NCBI GenBank assembly: GCA_003279935.1
Contig: QCGL01000005.1
Location: forward strand, 25,954-89,953
Reading direction: 5' to 3'
From: Prochlorococcus sp. AG-388-A04
GTDB taxonomy: Bacteria; Cyanobacteriota; Cyanobacteriia; PCC-6307; Cyanobiaceae
DNA: 64,000 nucleotides
The notes beneath the pieces were generated by a model, which was not told the origin of the DNA, searched no databases, and was given only the letters and a program-made list of their open reading frames with translations. Below are positions 1 to 8,825 of the stretch, piece by piece; within the stretch, counting starts at the first letter, position 1; the number at the start of each line of letters is the position of its first letter. Made by a program: the position numbers and the translations under genes.

Positions 1-1837
1 AAGGGAATGACTCTTCTAACTCCTTTTGCCAAGGTCCATCTTCTGGAAATATATGACCTTTAAGTTTTTCCCTTTTTGCATAAAGTTTTAAAATGTCTAA
101 GGCAACTTTTTTTATTATTTTTCTATTTTTATCTTTTATTTTTAACCATTCTGTACCTCCTAATTTATTTATTCTAGGCTTTATTTTTCCACTAGATCTA
201 TATCTGTTTATACTCCCAAGTTGATCAGCTGCAACACTTATTTTTCCATCAAGATAACGAATGACTAAGTAGTCTCTTGATTCACCTGTAATGTTTATTT
301 TTTCTATTTTTAAAAATTGTCCAATACCATGGTTTTTATGAACTATAAAATCTCCTGGATTTATTTTATTTACATTTATATTTGAATTTACACTCCTTTT
401 TCTTCTTCTTATAAATACATTATTAAATAAAGCTTGCTGAGAAAATAATTCTTTGTCTGTTATTAGAATTACTTTCCATATCGGTAAATAAAATCCTTCT
501 ATTTCATAATTATTTTTATTTTTAATAATTACTGGTGTCGAATTTTCAATTAACTTATTCGCGCTTTCAAGATCGTTGGGTTTTTCTAAGTAAGTTGTAT
601 TACATTCATGCTCAAAAAATAAACTTCTTGTTCGTAGTGGCTGCGCTGATAATATCCAGACTTTATCTTTATTTAATATAAATTTATTTATTTCTTTTGA
701 AAGTTTGCCAATATTTTTAGAAGAGGTATTTATGCGTTTATCTGACAAAAGAAATCTATTATCTAAATTTCTTTTTGACTCAAATTCATATAAATTTATT
801 ACATTATAATTACTAAAAGTTTTTATAATTGATTCAAATTTTTCATGAAGATTAGATTTAACTTTTATATTTATATTATTAAATTTTAGGTTATTGGCGA
901 TTTCATCTTTGTATTGTTCAAAATTATTATCTGATTCAAGACACCAATTATTAGAAAATTTATTACATTCCTCTTTTTCGTCGATGACAATTAATGTTTC
1001 TTTGTTTATGTAATCTAATAGATTTGATGGATGTTCTTCAATTATCCCCAAGTATCTATCAAGATTATTCTTAGTTGTTATTTCTTCTGAATTAAATATT
1101 CCTTGTTCTGATAAATTTTCTAAGCTTTTTCTTATTAATAAATTAAATCCGACTTGTACAATTTCAACTTTATTAATACTATCTAATGTTCTTTGTGTTA
1201 CGGGATCATATTCTCGTATTTTTTCAATAATATTATCAAAATATTCTATTCTTATAGGTAGTTCATTATTAACTGGATAAATATCAATAATTTCTCCTCT
1301 TCTACTCCATGAACCTTCTTGAGAAGTTAGATTTTCTTTATTATAGCCAAGTAAAACTAACTTTTTTGTTAACTCTTTTATGTCTAGTTCATTTCCCTTA
1401 ATAAGTGTAAATATGTTTTCCTTGAATTGATTATTTTTAATTAAATGAGGTTGAAGGGATCTTTCAGTGGTTATTATTATGTTTATATCTTTTCTTTCTT
1501 TTTTAATAATTTTAGAGATAACTGATAACTGTGAATATTCTGTTTCTCTTGACCTGTTAATTGATGCATATGGTAAATTTTCACTTGGAGGATAATATAA
1601 TACATTTCTATTATCTATACTATCAAAATATCCATACCATTTGTAGGCAATTTCCTCGTTAGGACTTATAAGTAAGATATCTTTATTTTCTTTCTTAGCA
1701 ATACTATTTATAATAATTGATTTTGCATATCTACTGGAGCCAATGATATTTAGTTCATTATTATGTTTAATTCTTTTTACTAACTCTATTATTATTTGTG
1801 AATTTGAAATATAACTAATTAATGAATTTAAACTCAT
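1..1837 (-). CDS. mfd: Transcription-repair coupling factor Mfd (N-terminal part; gene runs off the left edge)
   Basis: Mfd removes RNA polymerase stalled at DNA lesions and recruits UvrA. The reverse strand is open from an ATG at 1837 to the window edge, about 612 codons, and is missing from the ORF track because it has no stop here. The N-terminal UvrB-like region is visible, including SWSRRGEIIDIYP near residue 180. It is followed by the CarD-like RNA-polymerase-interaction domain (FIVHKNHGIGQF near residue 490). The window ends just before the translocase motor. The frame is uninterrupted. It is divergent from the TerC gene with 74 bases between. uvrC, of the same repair pathway, lies at 45-47 kb. 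Confidence 0.93.
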   Translation of the reverse strand, partial: MSLNSLISYISNSQIIIELVKRIKHNNELNIIGSSRYAKSIIINSIAKKENKDILLISPNEEIAYKWYGYFDSIDNRNVLYYPPSENLPYASINRSRETEYSQLSVISKIIKKERKDINIIITTERSLQPHLIKNNQFKENIFTLIKGNELDIKELTKKLVLLGYNKENLTSQEGSWSRRGEIIDIYPVNNELPIRIEYFDNIIEKIREYDPVTQRTLDSINKVEIVQVGFNLLIRKSLENLSEQGIFNSEEITTKNNLDRYLGIIEEHPSNLLDYINKETLIVIDEKEECNKFSNNWCLESDNNFEQYKDEIANNLKFNNINIKVKSNLHEKFESIIKTFSNYNVINLYEFESKRNLDNRFLLSDKRINTSSKNIGKLSKEINKFILNKDKVWILSAQPLRTRSLFFEHECNTTYLEKPNDLESANKLIENSTPVIIKNKNNYEIEGFYLPIWKVILITDKELFSQQALFNNVFIRRRKRSVNSNINVNKINPGDFIVHKNHGIGQFLKIEKINITGESRDYLVIRYLDGKISVAADQLGSINRYRSSGKIKPRINKLGGTEWLKIKDKNRKIIKKVALDILKLYAKREKLKGHIFPEDGPWQKELEESFP

Positions 1838-1911
1838 TTATATTTAATTAACTTGATTACTACTTAAGGTTATATTATATTATATTTTACAAAGATTGTG
1901 AATAATAATTA

Positions 1912-2622
1912 ATGGATTCTGCTGCAATAAATTCCTTTATACCAACGCTTGATCAAGTTGATAGTTGGTCAGAAATTCTTACACTTTTACCTATCTTGAT
2001 TATTCTAGAATTATTGCTATCGGCAGATAACGCGATTGCTTTGGCATCGCTTACTAAATCTCTTGATAGTCCTTTATTAAGATCTAAAGCTTTAAATATA
2101 GGCATAACTATTTCTTTATTATTCAGAATATTTCTTATTCTTTTATCTAATATCCTTTTAAAATTCATTATTATCCGTATTTTTGCAGGTTTATATCTTA
2201 TTTATTTATTTATTTCAAATGTTTTTTATAGCAGCGAATCAGATAATCAAGATTCAGACAATGATAAAAGCAACAATAATTTTAAATTTCTAAAGATTGT
2301 TGCTTTGCTTTCTTTGACTGATTTTGCATTTTCAATTGACAGCATTACAACAGCTGTTGCCATTAGTGATCAATATATTCTGATTATATTTGGAGCAATT
2401 ATAGGTGTATTAGCATTGCGATTTACTTCAGGTATATTTCTTAGTCTTTTAGAGAAATTTTTAAGATTAGAAACTGCTGGTTACATTGCGATACTAATTG
2501 TTGGGATAAAGCTTCTTCTAAATACATTAGTTACTGAGACTACTCTTCCAGATTATTATTTTTATGTTTTGATATTAATTTCATTCATTTGGGGTTTGTC
2601 CAAGAGGGATCAAATTACTTAG
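1912..2622 (+). CDS. TerC family integral membrane protein
   Basis: Predicted polytopic inner- or thylakoid-membrane protein of the TerC family, which is linked to metal (especially manganese) handling. The 236 residues hold about seven hydrophobic segments. Two pseudo-symmetric acidic motifs are visible: LLSADNAIAL near residue 37 and FAFSIDSI near residue 136. Their intramembrane aspartates are the family hallmark. A hydrophilic Asn/Asp-rich loop (about residues 105-120) separates the halves. The ATG is the first in frame after mfd's divergent start. Its stop overlaps the fmt stop on the other strand by 4 bases, so the two transcripts converge without room for a separate terminator. The substrate cannot be told from sequence. 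Confidence 0.85.
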   Translation: MDSAAINSFIPTLDQVDSWSEILTLLPILIILELLLSADNAIALASLTKSLDSPLLRSKALNIGITISLLFRIFLILLSNILLKFIIIRIFAGLYLIYLFISNVFYSSESDNQDSDNDKSNNNFKFLKIVALLSLTDFAFSIDSITTAVAISDQYILIIFGAIIGVLALRFTSGIFLSLLEKFLRLETAGYIAILIVGIKLLLNTLVTETTLPDYYFYVLILISFIWGLSKRDQIT

Positions 2623-3605
2623 TCAGAAAATTTTTCTCCAATTACAGGATTTAATTGTTGTATCAATTGATTTTTACTTGATACGTTTTTCCCTTCCAGT
2701 TTTGCTTCTAATAAAAGAATAGGATCAGTTTTTGTTGTTATGATAATTCCTATGTTTTCTATAAGTCCAATAATTAATCCTGGCTCTATTACATTACTTG
2801 AAATTTTATAATTTTTATTATGTATTTCATCCATTGTTAGGATCCTTATTTTTATTATTTTGAGGTTTTTCCTTTTATAAATTGTATTTGCTCTTGGGTA
2901 TAAAGCATTTATTTTTCTATAAATATCAGTTGAAGAATTTTCCCAATTTATTATGTAATCTAATTTGTTAATCATTCTTGCATATTTTAATTCTCTTTGA
3001 AAATCTGTTTGTTTTTTAAGTAAATGATTAATATCTCTATTTTTATTTTGTTCTATGTCTGATATCGCTCTCAAAATTAACTCTGATGATAAATCACTTA
3101 ATTTTTTAGATAATGTTTTTAGATTATCATTATTCTCAATTTTAATTTGTTTCTCAACCAATACGTCCCCGGTATCTAATCCTTCTTCCATTTTCATAAT
3201 TCCTACACCAGTAAGCTTATCTCCCTCTAATATTGACCATTGAATTGGCGCAGCACCCCTCCATCTTGGAAGTAGTGATGCATGTGCATTCCATGATTTG
3301 TATTTAGGAATATCTAATATCGCTTTGGGTAATATCTTTCCATATGCAATTACAATAAAAAGATCACAAGATAAGTCTTTAATTCCAGTTATAAATTCAA
3401 TATTATCCTTTATTTTTTCTGGTGTAAAAACTGTGATATTTTCCTTAGTTGCATATTCCTTCACCGGTGATGAAATTAACCTATTACCTCTAGATCTTTT
3501 TTTATCTGGTTGGGTAATTACAGCGACAATATCATGATCTGATTTTTTTAATACTTCAAGACTTTTAACTGAATATTCAGGCGTACCCCAAAATATAATT
3601 CTCAC
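2619..3605 (-). CDS. fmt: Methionyl-tRNA formyltransferase
   Basis: Formylates Met-tRNA(fMet) with 10-formyl-THF before translation initiation. The 328 residues have the formyltransferase fold at the N-terminus (IIFWGTPEYSVKSL). The active-site block is NAHASLLPRWRGAAPIQWSI near residue 108, and a C-terminal OB-like domain follows. Length is normal for the family. It is last in a run tldD-tldE-fmt on the minus strand, and its start overlaps the tldE stop by 4 bases, which suggests translational coupling. The sister enzyme purN at 56.7 kb shares the HPSLLPSF-type motif but lacks the C-terminal domain. Confidence 0.96.
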   Translation of the reverse strand: MRIIFWGTPEYSVKSLEVLKKSDHDIVAVITQPDKKRSRGNRLISSPVKEYATKENITVFTPEKIKDNIEFITGIKDLSCDLFIVIAYGKILPKAILDIPKYKSWNAHASLLPRWRGAAPIQWSILEGDKLTGVGIMKMEEGLDTGDVLVEKQIKIENNDNLKTLSKKLSDLSSELILRAISDIEQNKNRDINHLLKKQTDFQRELKYARMINKLDYIINWENSSTDIYRKINALYPRANTIYKRKNLKIIKIRILTMDEIHNKNYKISSNVIEPGLIIGLIENIGIIITTKTDPILLLEAKLEGKNVSSKNQLIQQLNPVIGEKFSD

Positions 3606-4954
3606 TCGTCACCAGTTATAGATAATTCATTAATCCATACATGTGGAGAAATCCCACTTGTAGTTAATTCTTTTTCATTTTCAATATTTATTATATTTTT
3701 TAGAAGATACTTTATATCTCCTGCCACAGTCGCTGATTCAATGGAACGTTTTTCCCCATTTCTATAAAGCCACCCCTCAAAAGGAAGAGAGAAGGAACCT
3801 TGACTAGCTCTAACTCCTGCATGAATTGCGTTTAATTCTTCAATATATACAAAATCTCCTTGATAATTTGTATGTACCAAGGAAGTGTTTAAGTCCGAAC
3901 ATTCATTTGATTTTTCAATTACTAACCAATCTGGAGACACTGATACTTTTGAACCAAGTCCAGCATGTCCTGTAGGTATGGTGTTAAAAATTTTTGCAGT
4001 TGATTCTGAATGTATAAAGTTTTCTAATTTCCCTTTATTAATTAAGCTTATTTTTTTTGTTGGAGTCCCTTCACCATCGAATGGTGCAGAAGATATATTT
4101 TTATCATTAAGTCCATCATCGTAGATATTCAAAGCTGGAATTGAAATCAACTCACCAATCGAGTTTTTATTTGAAAGACTTACACCGTCAATAATACTTC
4201 TAGCATTAAAGATTGAACTAAAGGCATTCATCATTGTGAGAAATGCTTCAGGTGATAGACAAATTAAATACTTATCTGTTTTGATTGATGAGTAGTCTAA
4301 ATGTGCAATTGTTTTCTTTGCTGCCTCTTTGATACAGGATTCAATATCAATGTCTTCAACACCGTATCCCAGTTTTACTGAACCTGAACTACGAGGTTTT
4401 TTATCTTTTTCTTCTGCTCTGGCATATAAATATATAGCAGCTTGACTTTTACTATAATTTCGAAATGCCCCATCACTGTTGGCATAAATTCTTTCATAAA
4501 AACTTTCTGACAATCCGTTGTAAGGAATAGATTTAATAGCTTCATGACTATCGATTAGCTTCGATTCAGCCTCTCTAAGAATTTTTAGTAGCTTTTTAAT
4601 TCCTAAAGGATTTTTTTTATCAACTTCTTTTATTTGTATAGGATCTTTGGCTAAGGGAGAAAAATCAGTAAATTCATTTTTATTCCCAAATTCTGAAGCT
4701 ATATTTGCTTGTCTTAAAGCTTTTTTAATACCTGTTTCACTTAGATCACTTGTAGTCGTGATACCAACTAAGTTGTCTTTATTCCAAACTCTTAAAGTTA
4801 TGACCTGTTTTTGAGATGCTTTTAACTGTTTCGCTGCTCCTCTATCAACTTGAACAGAATAATCATTAGAAAAACTAGCACCGTAATCCCATTTATCAAT
4901 ATTTAACATATTTGCAGCATTTGATATTTGACTTGTTATTTCTGTAGGATTCAT
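3602..4954 (-). CDS. tldE: TldE/PmbA family protein, non-catalytic partner of TldD
   Basis: PmbA/TldE-family protein. In other bacteria TldD and TldE form a heterodimeric metalloprotease that processes modified peptides and antitoxins. The 450 residues align with the PmbA pattern (VTLRVWNKDNLVGITTTSDLS near residue 50; LIINKGKLENFIH-type hinge near 300). The HExxxH zinc motif is absent, as expected for the E subunit. It lies 2 bases downstream of tldD and overlaps fmt by 4 bases, so the three are probably one transcript. The natural substrate in this organism is unknown. Confidence 0.9.
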   Translation of the reverse strand: MNPTEITSQISNAANMLNIDKWDYGASFSNDYSVQVDRGAAKQLKASQKQVITLRVWNKDNLVGITTTSDLSETGIKKALRQANIASEFGNKNEFTDFSPLAKDPIQIKEVDKKNPLGIKKLLKILREAESKLIDSHEAIKSIPYNGLSESFYERIYANSDGAFRNYSKSQAAIYLYARAEEKDKKPRSSGSVKLGYGVEDIDIESCIKEAAKKTIAHLDYSSIKTDKYLICLSPEAFLTMMNAFSSIFNARSIIDGVSLSNKNSIGELISIPALNIYDDGLNDKNISSAPFDGEGTPTKKISLINKGKLENFIHSESTAKIFNTIPTGHAGLGSKVSVSPDWLVIEKSNECSDLNTSLVHTNYQGDFVYIEELNAIHAGVRASQGSFSLPFEGWLYRNGEKRSIESATVAGDIKYLLKNIINIENEKELTTSGISPHVWINELSITGDE

Positions 4955-4956
4955 TT

Positions 4957-6381
4957 TTATCTTCCACCTACTGTTATGGAATCGACTTTAATATGTGGCT
5001 GACCTACTGTTACATTAACGCTGCCGCTGACTGAACCACAAAAACCAGGAGCTAACTCTAAATCATTTCCACACATAGATATTTTTGGCATTACTTCTTT
5101 TGCGTCACCTATCAATGTTGCTCCTTTTACTGGTTTAGTTAATTTACCGTTCTTTATTAAATAACCTTCCTCAACAGCGAAATTAAATTGGCCTGTAGCT
5201 CCTACACTTCCACCTCCCATTGACTTACAGTAAAGGCCCTCGCTAATACTATTTATTAATTCTTCTTTTGTGAATTCACCTTTAGCTATATAAGTGTTTC
5301 TCATTCTTGATGCAGCAGCAAATGAATAATTTTGCCTTCTACCACTACCGGTTCTTTTGTGACCAGTCCTTAATTCACCGGCTCTATCAGAAAGAAATTT
5401 CTTTAATATACCGTCTTTAATAAGTATTGATTTCTCTGGTTCCATTCCTTCATCATCAATAGATAATGATCCGAATGCTCCTTCAGAAAGACCCTCATCT
5501 ATTGCTGTCACAGACTCGTGAGCTATTTTTTTGTTCAACTTATCACTAAATGGAGTTGTTCCACGTTCGATCTGAGTTGTTTCAAGTAAGTGCCCACAAG
5601 CTTCATGAAATATAACACCACCGAATTTGTTAGCTAATACAACTGGCATTTGTCCAGCTTGAACATAGTCTGCATACAACATATTCATTGAACTTTCATA
5701 AACTTCATTTGAAGCTTTTTCATGATCCCATAATCTAAATTCATTAGGAATTCCATGCGAGCCATATCTTCTACTCCCGTTCGATCTGTATTGAGCGTCG
5801 TTCGCAATTATGTTAAGTCCTACCGTTTGATGCAGTCTTATATCAGTAGCGTAAGTTCCATCACTTGAAGCTATTATTACTTCCTGCCAGTTTCTTGAGT
5901 AACTACCTTTTCTAACAACTACTTTCTTATCCTTTTTTAATGATTTAGTGCTTAGTAATAATTTTTCGCTTACTTCATTTATTGTGGGTACTTCATTAAG
6001 CCAGTCAATTTTTGACTTACTATAGTCTTTTAGTTTTTCAAGTCCATTAAAAATTAATTTATCAGTTTTTTTAGAGATATCTAACATTTCGATTGCTTGA
6101 GAAATAGATCTCATTAATCCATGTTTTGACAAGTCATTAGTGCTCACAAATCCATCTCTCTTGTCTTTAAATATTCTTATTCCAGCTCCTTTGCTGAATG
6201 ATGGACTTACATTTGTAATAAAATCTTCTTCTGCGAGAACATTTGAATTATCTGAGTTTTCAATAAATAATTCTACAAAATCAGCACCTAGGGATATGCC
6301 ATAGAAAATGACTTCTTCTAGAAGTTTTTTATTACATTCACCAAATCTAATTTCGGAAGATTTAATACTCGCAGATACCAT
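4957..6381 (-). CDS. tldD: TldD family metalloprotease subunit
   Basis: Catalytic half of the TldD/TldE protease. The 474 residues contain the zinc-binding motif FHEACGHLLE near residue 258, matching the HExxxH signature of TldD. The glycine-rich C-terminus (GSVSGSVNVTVGQPHI) is also characteristic. It precedes tldE by 2 bases and follows acsF at 37 bases on the same strand. Length and motifs are complete, so it should be active. Assignment is firm at family level; the peptide substrate is not predictable. Confidence 0.92.
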   Translation of the reverse strand: MVSASIKSSEIRFGECNKKLLEEVIFYGISLGADFVELFIENSDNSNVLAEEDFITNVSPSFSKGAGIRIFKDKRDGFVSTNDLSKHGLMRSISQAIEMLDISKKTDKLIFNGLEKLKDYSKSKIDWLNEVPTINEVSEKLLLSTKSLKKDKKVVVRKGSYSRNWQEVIIASSDGTYATDIRLHQTVGLNIIANDAQYRSNGSRRYGSHGIPNEFRLWDHEKASNEVYESSMNMLYADYVQAGQMPVVLANKFGGVIFHEACGHLLETTQIERGTTPFSDKLNKKIAHESVTAIDEGLSEGAFGSLSIDDEGMEPEKSILIKDGILKKFLSDRAGELRTGHKRTGSGRRQNYSFAAASRMRNTYIAKGEFTKEELINSISEGLYCKSMGGGSVGATGQFNFAVEEGYLIKNGKLTKPVKGATLIGDAKEVMPKISMCGNDLELAPGFCGSVSGSVNVTVGQPHIKVDSITVGGR

Positions 6382-6418
6382 TTGAATCTTATAACTTTAG
6401 CTCTTTGTTAAGATCAGA

Positions 6419-7591
6419 TTATCTAATTGATGGTTGAAAATCATCACTTTCAAGAGGTTTTAATAAGTATAGTCTTATCAGTTGATAACCGTTTGAAATA
6501 AATATGGGTAATTTAGATAATACTTTAATTACATTTGGATTATCTTTCTTATCTATCTCTGATAAGCGAGTACCATTTTCAACTATTCTATCTAATCTTT
6601 TGTAAAAAGATTTATCGTACACATTTAAAACAACAGGAAATACTTTGGCTGAAGTTTCATTTGTTTTGTTAATGACAAATTGGTCGTATTCTCTAGCGTT
6701 TAAACCTAGTGCTCCATAAAAATCTCTTTTGGTGCCAAGATCTCTTATATACATAGTTGCAAAAACAGCTAGTAGAAAAAACCTAGACCATAATTTAGAA
6801 ATTATAGGATGATTATTTAAAAAATATCTAAATCTATGGTAATAATCAAAAATTGGATGTTTCAAGGTATAACCAAAAATTTCAAATTTCTGGCTTAAAC
6901 TTTTAACCGTTCGAGGTTGTGCTTTCATTAATGCATCAAAGAAATCACCATGCCTATTTTCATCTTGACACCAATTTTCAAAGAAATTAAATAATGGAAA
7001 AATTTTACCACTAGGATTTTTTTCAAGGTGCTTATAAATTGCTATATATCTCCAATATCCAATTTTTTCAGATATGTAAGTAGCATAAAAAATTGCTCTT
7101 GGAGCAAAATAAGTATAATCCTTGTTGGCTGTTAGAAATCCTAAATCTAACTGTAAACCGAAGTCATTCATTGATTTATTCAAAAATCCTGCATGCCTTG
7201 CTTCATCCCTAGCCATATGAGCAAAACATTCAGCAAGAAGTGGATTTTTGTCTTTTATCCTTTTACTTAATTCTTTGTATAATAGAAATCCTGAAAATTC
7301 AGAGGTACAACTTCCTTCGAGAAAATCTACAAAAAGCTCCCTAGTTTCAGCATCTAATTTATCTGCCGCCCCCTCAAATTCTTTATTTCGTACAAAGTGA
7401 TGCCTATTATAATCTTTTCTAAATTCTTCACATATTGCCTCCAATTCTTCTTCATTAATGGATAAATCCATTTTTTCCATTGCTTCAAAATCTGTCGTGT
7501 AAAAATTTGGAGTTAATATCGTATCCTTTGCGATATCTTTCCCTCTATTAACAGTTTTTTTATTATTTGATTCAATAGTTTGTTGTGCCAT
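6419..7591 (-). CDS. acsF: Mg-protoporphyrin IX monomethyl ester (oxidative) cyclase, aerobic
   Basis: AcsF/ChlE makes the fifth ring of chlorophyll from Mg-protoporphyrin IX monomethyl ester, using O2 at a di-iron centre. The 390 residues carry the carboxylate/histidine motifs of a diiron enzyme: [15 protein letters not shown] (about 88), [10 protein letters not shown] (about 130) and [12 protein letters not shown] (about 210). Two hydrophobic stretches near 265-285 may anchor it to the membrane. The ATG is the first in frame. It is a strong marker for an oxygenic phototroph. It lies upstream of tldD on the same strand; a shared function is not evident. Confidence 0.96.
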   Translation of the reverse strand: MAQQTIESNNKKTVNRGKDIAKDTILTPNFYTTDFEAMEKMDLSINEEELEAICEEFRKDYNRHHFVRNKEFEGAADKLDAETRELFVDFLEGSCTSEFSGFLLYKELSKRIKDKNPLLAECFAHMARDEARHAGFLNKSMNDFGLQLDLGFLTANKDYTYFAPRAIFYATYISEKIGYWRYIAIYKHLEKNPSGKIFPLFNFFENWCQDENRHGDFFDALMKAQPRTVKSLSQKFEIFGYTLKHPIFDYYHRFRYFLNNHPIISKLWSRFFLLAVFATMYIRDLGTKRDFYGALGLNAREYDQFVINKTNETSAKVFPVVLNVYDKSFYKRLDRIVENGTRLSEIDKKDNPNVIKVLSKLPIFISNGYQLIRLYLLKPLESDDFQPSIR

Positions 7592-7674
7592 TTTCTCTAA
7601 TTCATTACTACTATTATTTACTATTTATTGTATTTTTGAGTAAAAAGTTAACTAGGTGTTATTCTTTCATTTTT

Positions 7675-8226
7675 TTAATTAATGCCAATTAATTTTTGTC
7701 CATTTAATCTTTGCAGAATTCTAGAAATAATTAATTTGAGGGTTATTCTTTTTTCATCTATTAAAAATGATTCAATTACACTTGGTTTTTGATCAGATTT
7801 GCATAATGAAATACTTTTTAAAGAGCTTATGTCGTCTTTTTCAAATGATAACCAAAAGTTACAAATGTCTTTTATTTCGCAAAAAATAACCCAGCATTTA
7901 TCACCAGCAATTGGTCTTGATGAGTTTTTTAGATTTATATCTGAAACTTCAAATCCTCTCACTTTAAATTCTTGAATTATGGAAGGTAATAAATGATCAT
8001 TAATAAATTCATTAAAAGGTTTTTTTTCAATAGGTAGTTCCTTTTTTGGTTTTATTTTTATCGGGATTGATTTTTCGTCCCCAACTTTTTGTTTATTAGA
8101 ATCTTGTGAATTTGTATTAATTAAGGTAGATGTTTCTTTTGGATTATCAATATCAATATTATCCTTTTTTAAAGGATCATCTTCATTTCTAATACTTTCT
8201 TTTATCGAATCTAAATTTTCTTCCAT
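7675..8226 (-). CDS. DUF2996 family conserved cyanobacterial protein
   Basis: Conserved cyanobacterial/plastid protein of unknown function; the C-terminal 100 residues fit DUF2996. The first 80 residues are charged, low-complexity and probably disordered. The folded domain begins near FINDHLLPSIIQEF and contains the family block AGDKCWVIFCEI. No membrane segment or catalytic motif is seen. It is 83 bases upstream of acsF on the same strand. The family assignment is from remembered pattern, not a search. Confidence 0.7.
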   Translation of the reverse strand: MEENLDSIKESIRNEDDPLKKDNIDIDNPKETSTLINTNSQDSNKQKVGDEKSIPIKIKPKKELPIEKKPFNEFINDHLLPSIIQEFKVRGFEVSDINLKNSSRPIAGDKCWVIFCEIKDICNFWLSFEKDDISSLKSISLCKSDQKPSVIESFLIDEKRITLKLIISRILQRLNGQKLIGIN

Positions 8227-8304
8227 AACAACAATTTAAATATTAAATTTAATTATAAATATAATTTAACCTGTTTTTATCATTATTTAAAATTAACCAT
8301 ATAT

Positions 8305-8763
8305 TTACCATTCCGATCCATTATTGTTCCAATCATCATCGTATTGTGATTTATTAATTGTCTGGTTACTATCTTTTAATTCATTCTCACCATTATTTTT
8401 AATAACACGATAATTAACAGAAATCGTGGGTTGAGGCTCTCGTAAATCTCTTTCAGGAGTTATTTCGAATAGTTCATCATTGTCTTCTCTTTTTACTGAA
8501 TAATCATTATCATCGATTCTTTTTTCATCACTTTCAAAGATAGTTTTAGTTCTAATGTTATTTCTTAGTGTTTTGTTTAATAGAGAACTCATAAATAAAC
8601 CAGAAAAAAAGGAAATAAATATTAATCTACCTATTGCTACATCTTGAATATTCCAAATAAAATATCTAAAAGAAGTTTTTTGTCTGTTATTTATTAATAA
8701 TAAAATTTGAATACTTACAATTAAAAAAACAATCAATATTAAATTCTTTTTTTTATTATTCAT
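8305..8763 (-). CDS. Small two-helix membrane protein with acidic tail
   Basis: Conserved-looking cyanobacterial membrane protein of unknown function. The 152 residues start with a hydrophobic helix (about 8-24) and a second one (about 45-65), a layout reminiscent of LapA/DUF1049 proteins. A long charged C-terminal tail follows. The tail includes ERDLREPQPTISVNYRVIKN, a segment I recall as shared among cyanobacterial homologues, and ends in an Asp/Asn/Trp-rich stretch. It lies between the RNase-like gene and DUF2996 on the same strand with short gaps. No catalytic motif is seen. Confidence 0.6.
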   Translation of the reverse strand: MNNKKKNLILIVFLIVSIQILLLINNRQKTSFRYFIWNIQDVAIGRLIFISFFSGLFMSSLLNKTLRNNIRTKTIFESDEKRIDDNDYSVKREDNDELFEITPERDLREPQPTISVNYRVIKNNGENELKDSNQTINKSQYDDDWNNNGSEW

Positions 8764-8825
8764 TTTGAAAGTAAATTATCTTGCATATTTGAATATAAAC
8801 TTGATAACTAATAAATTTTTAATCA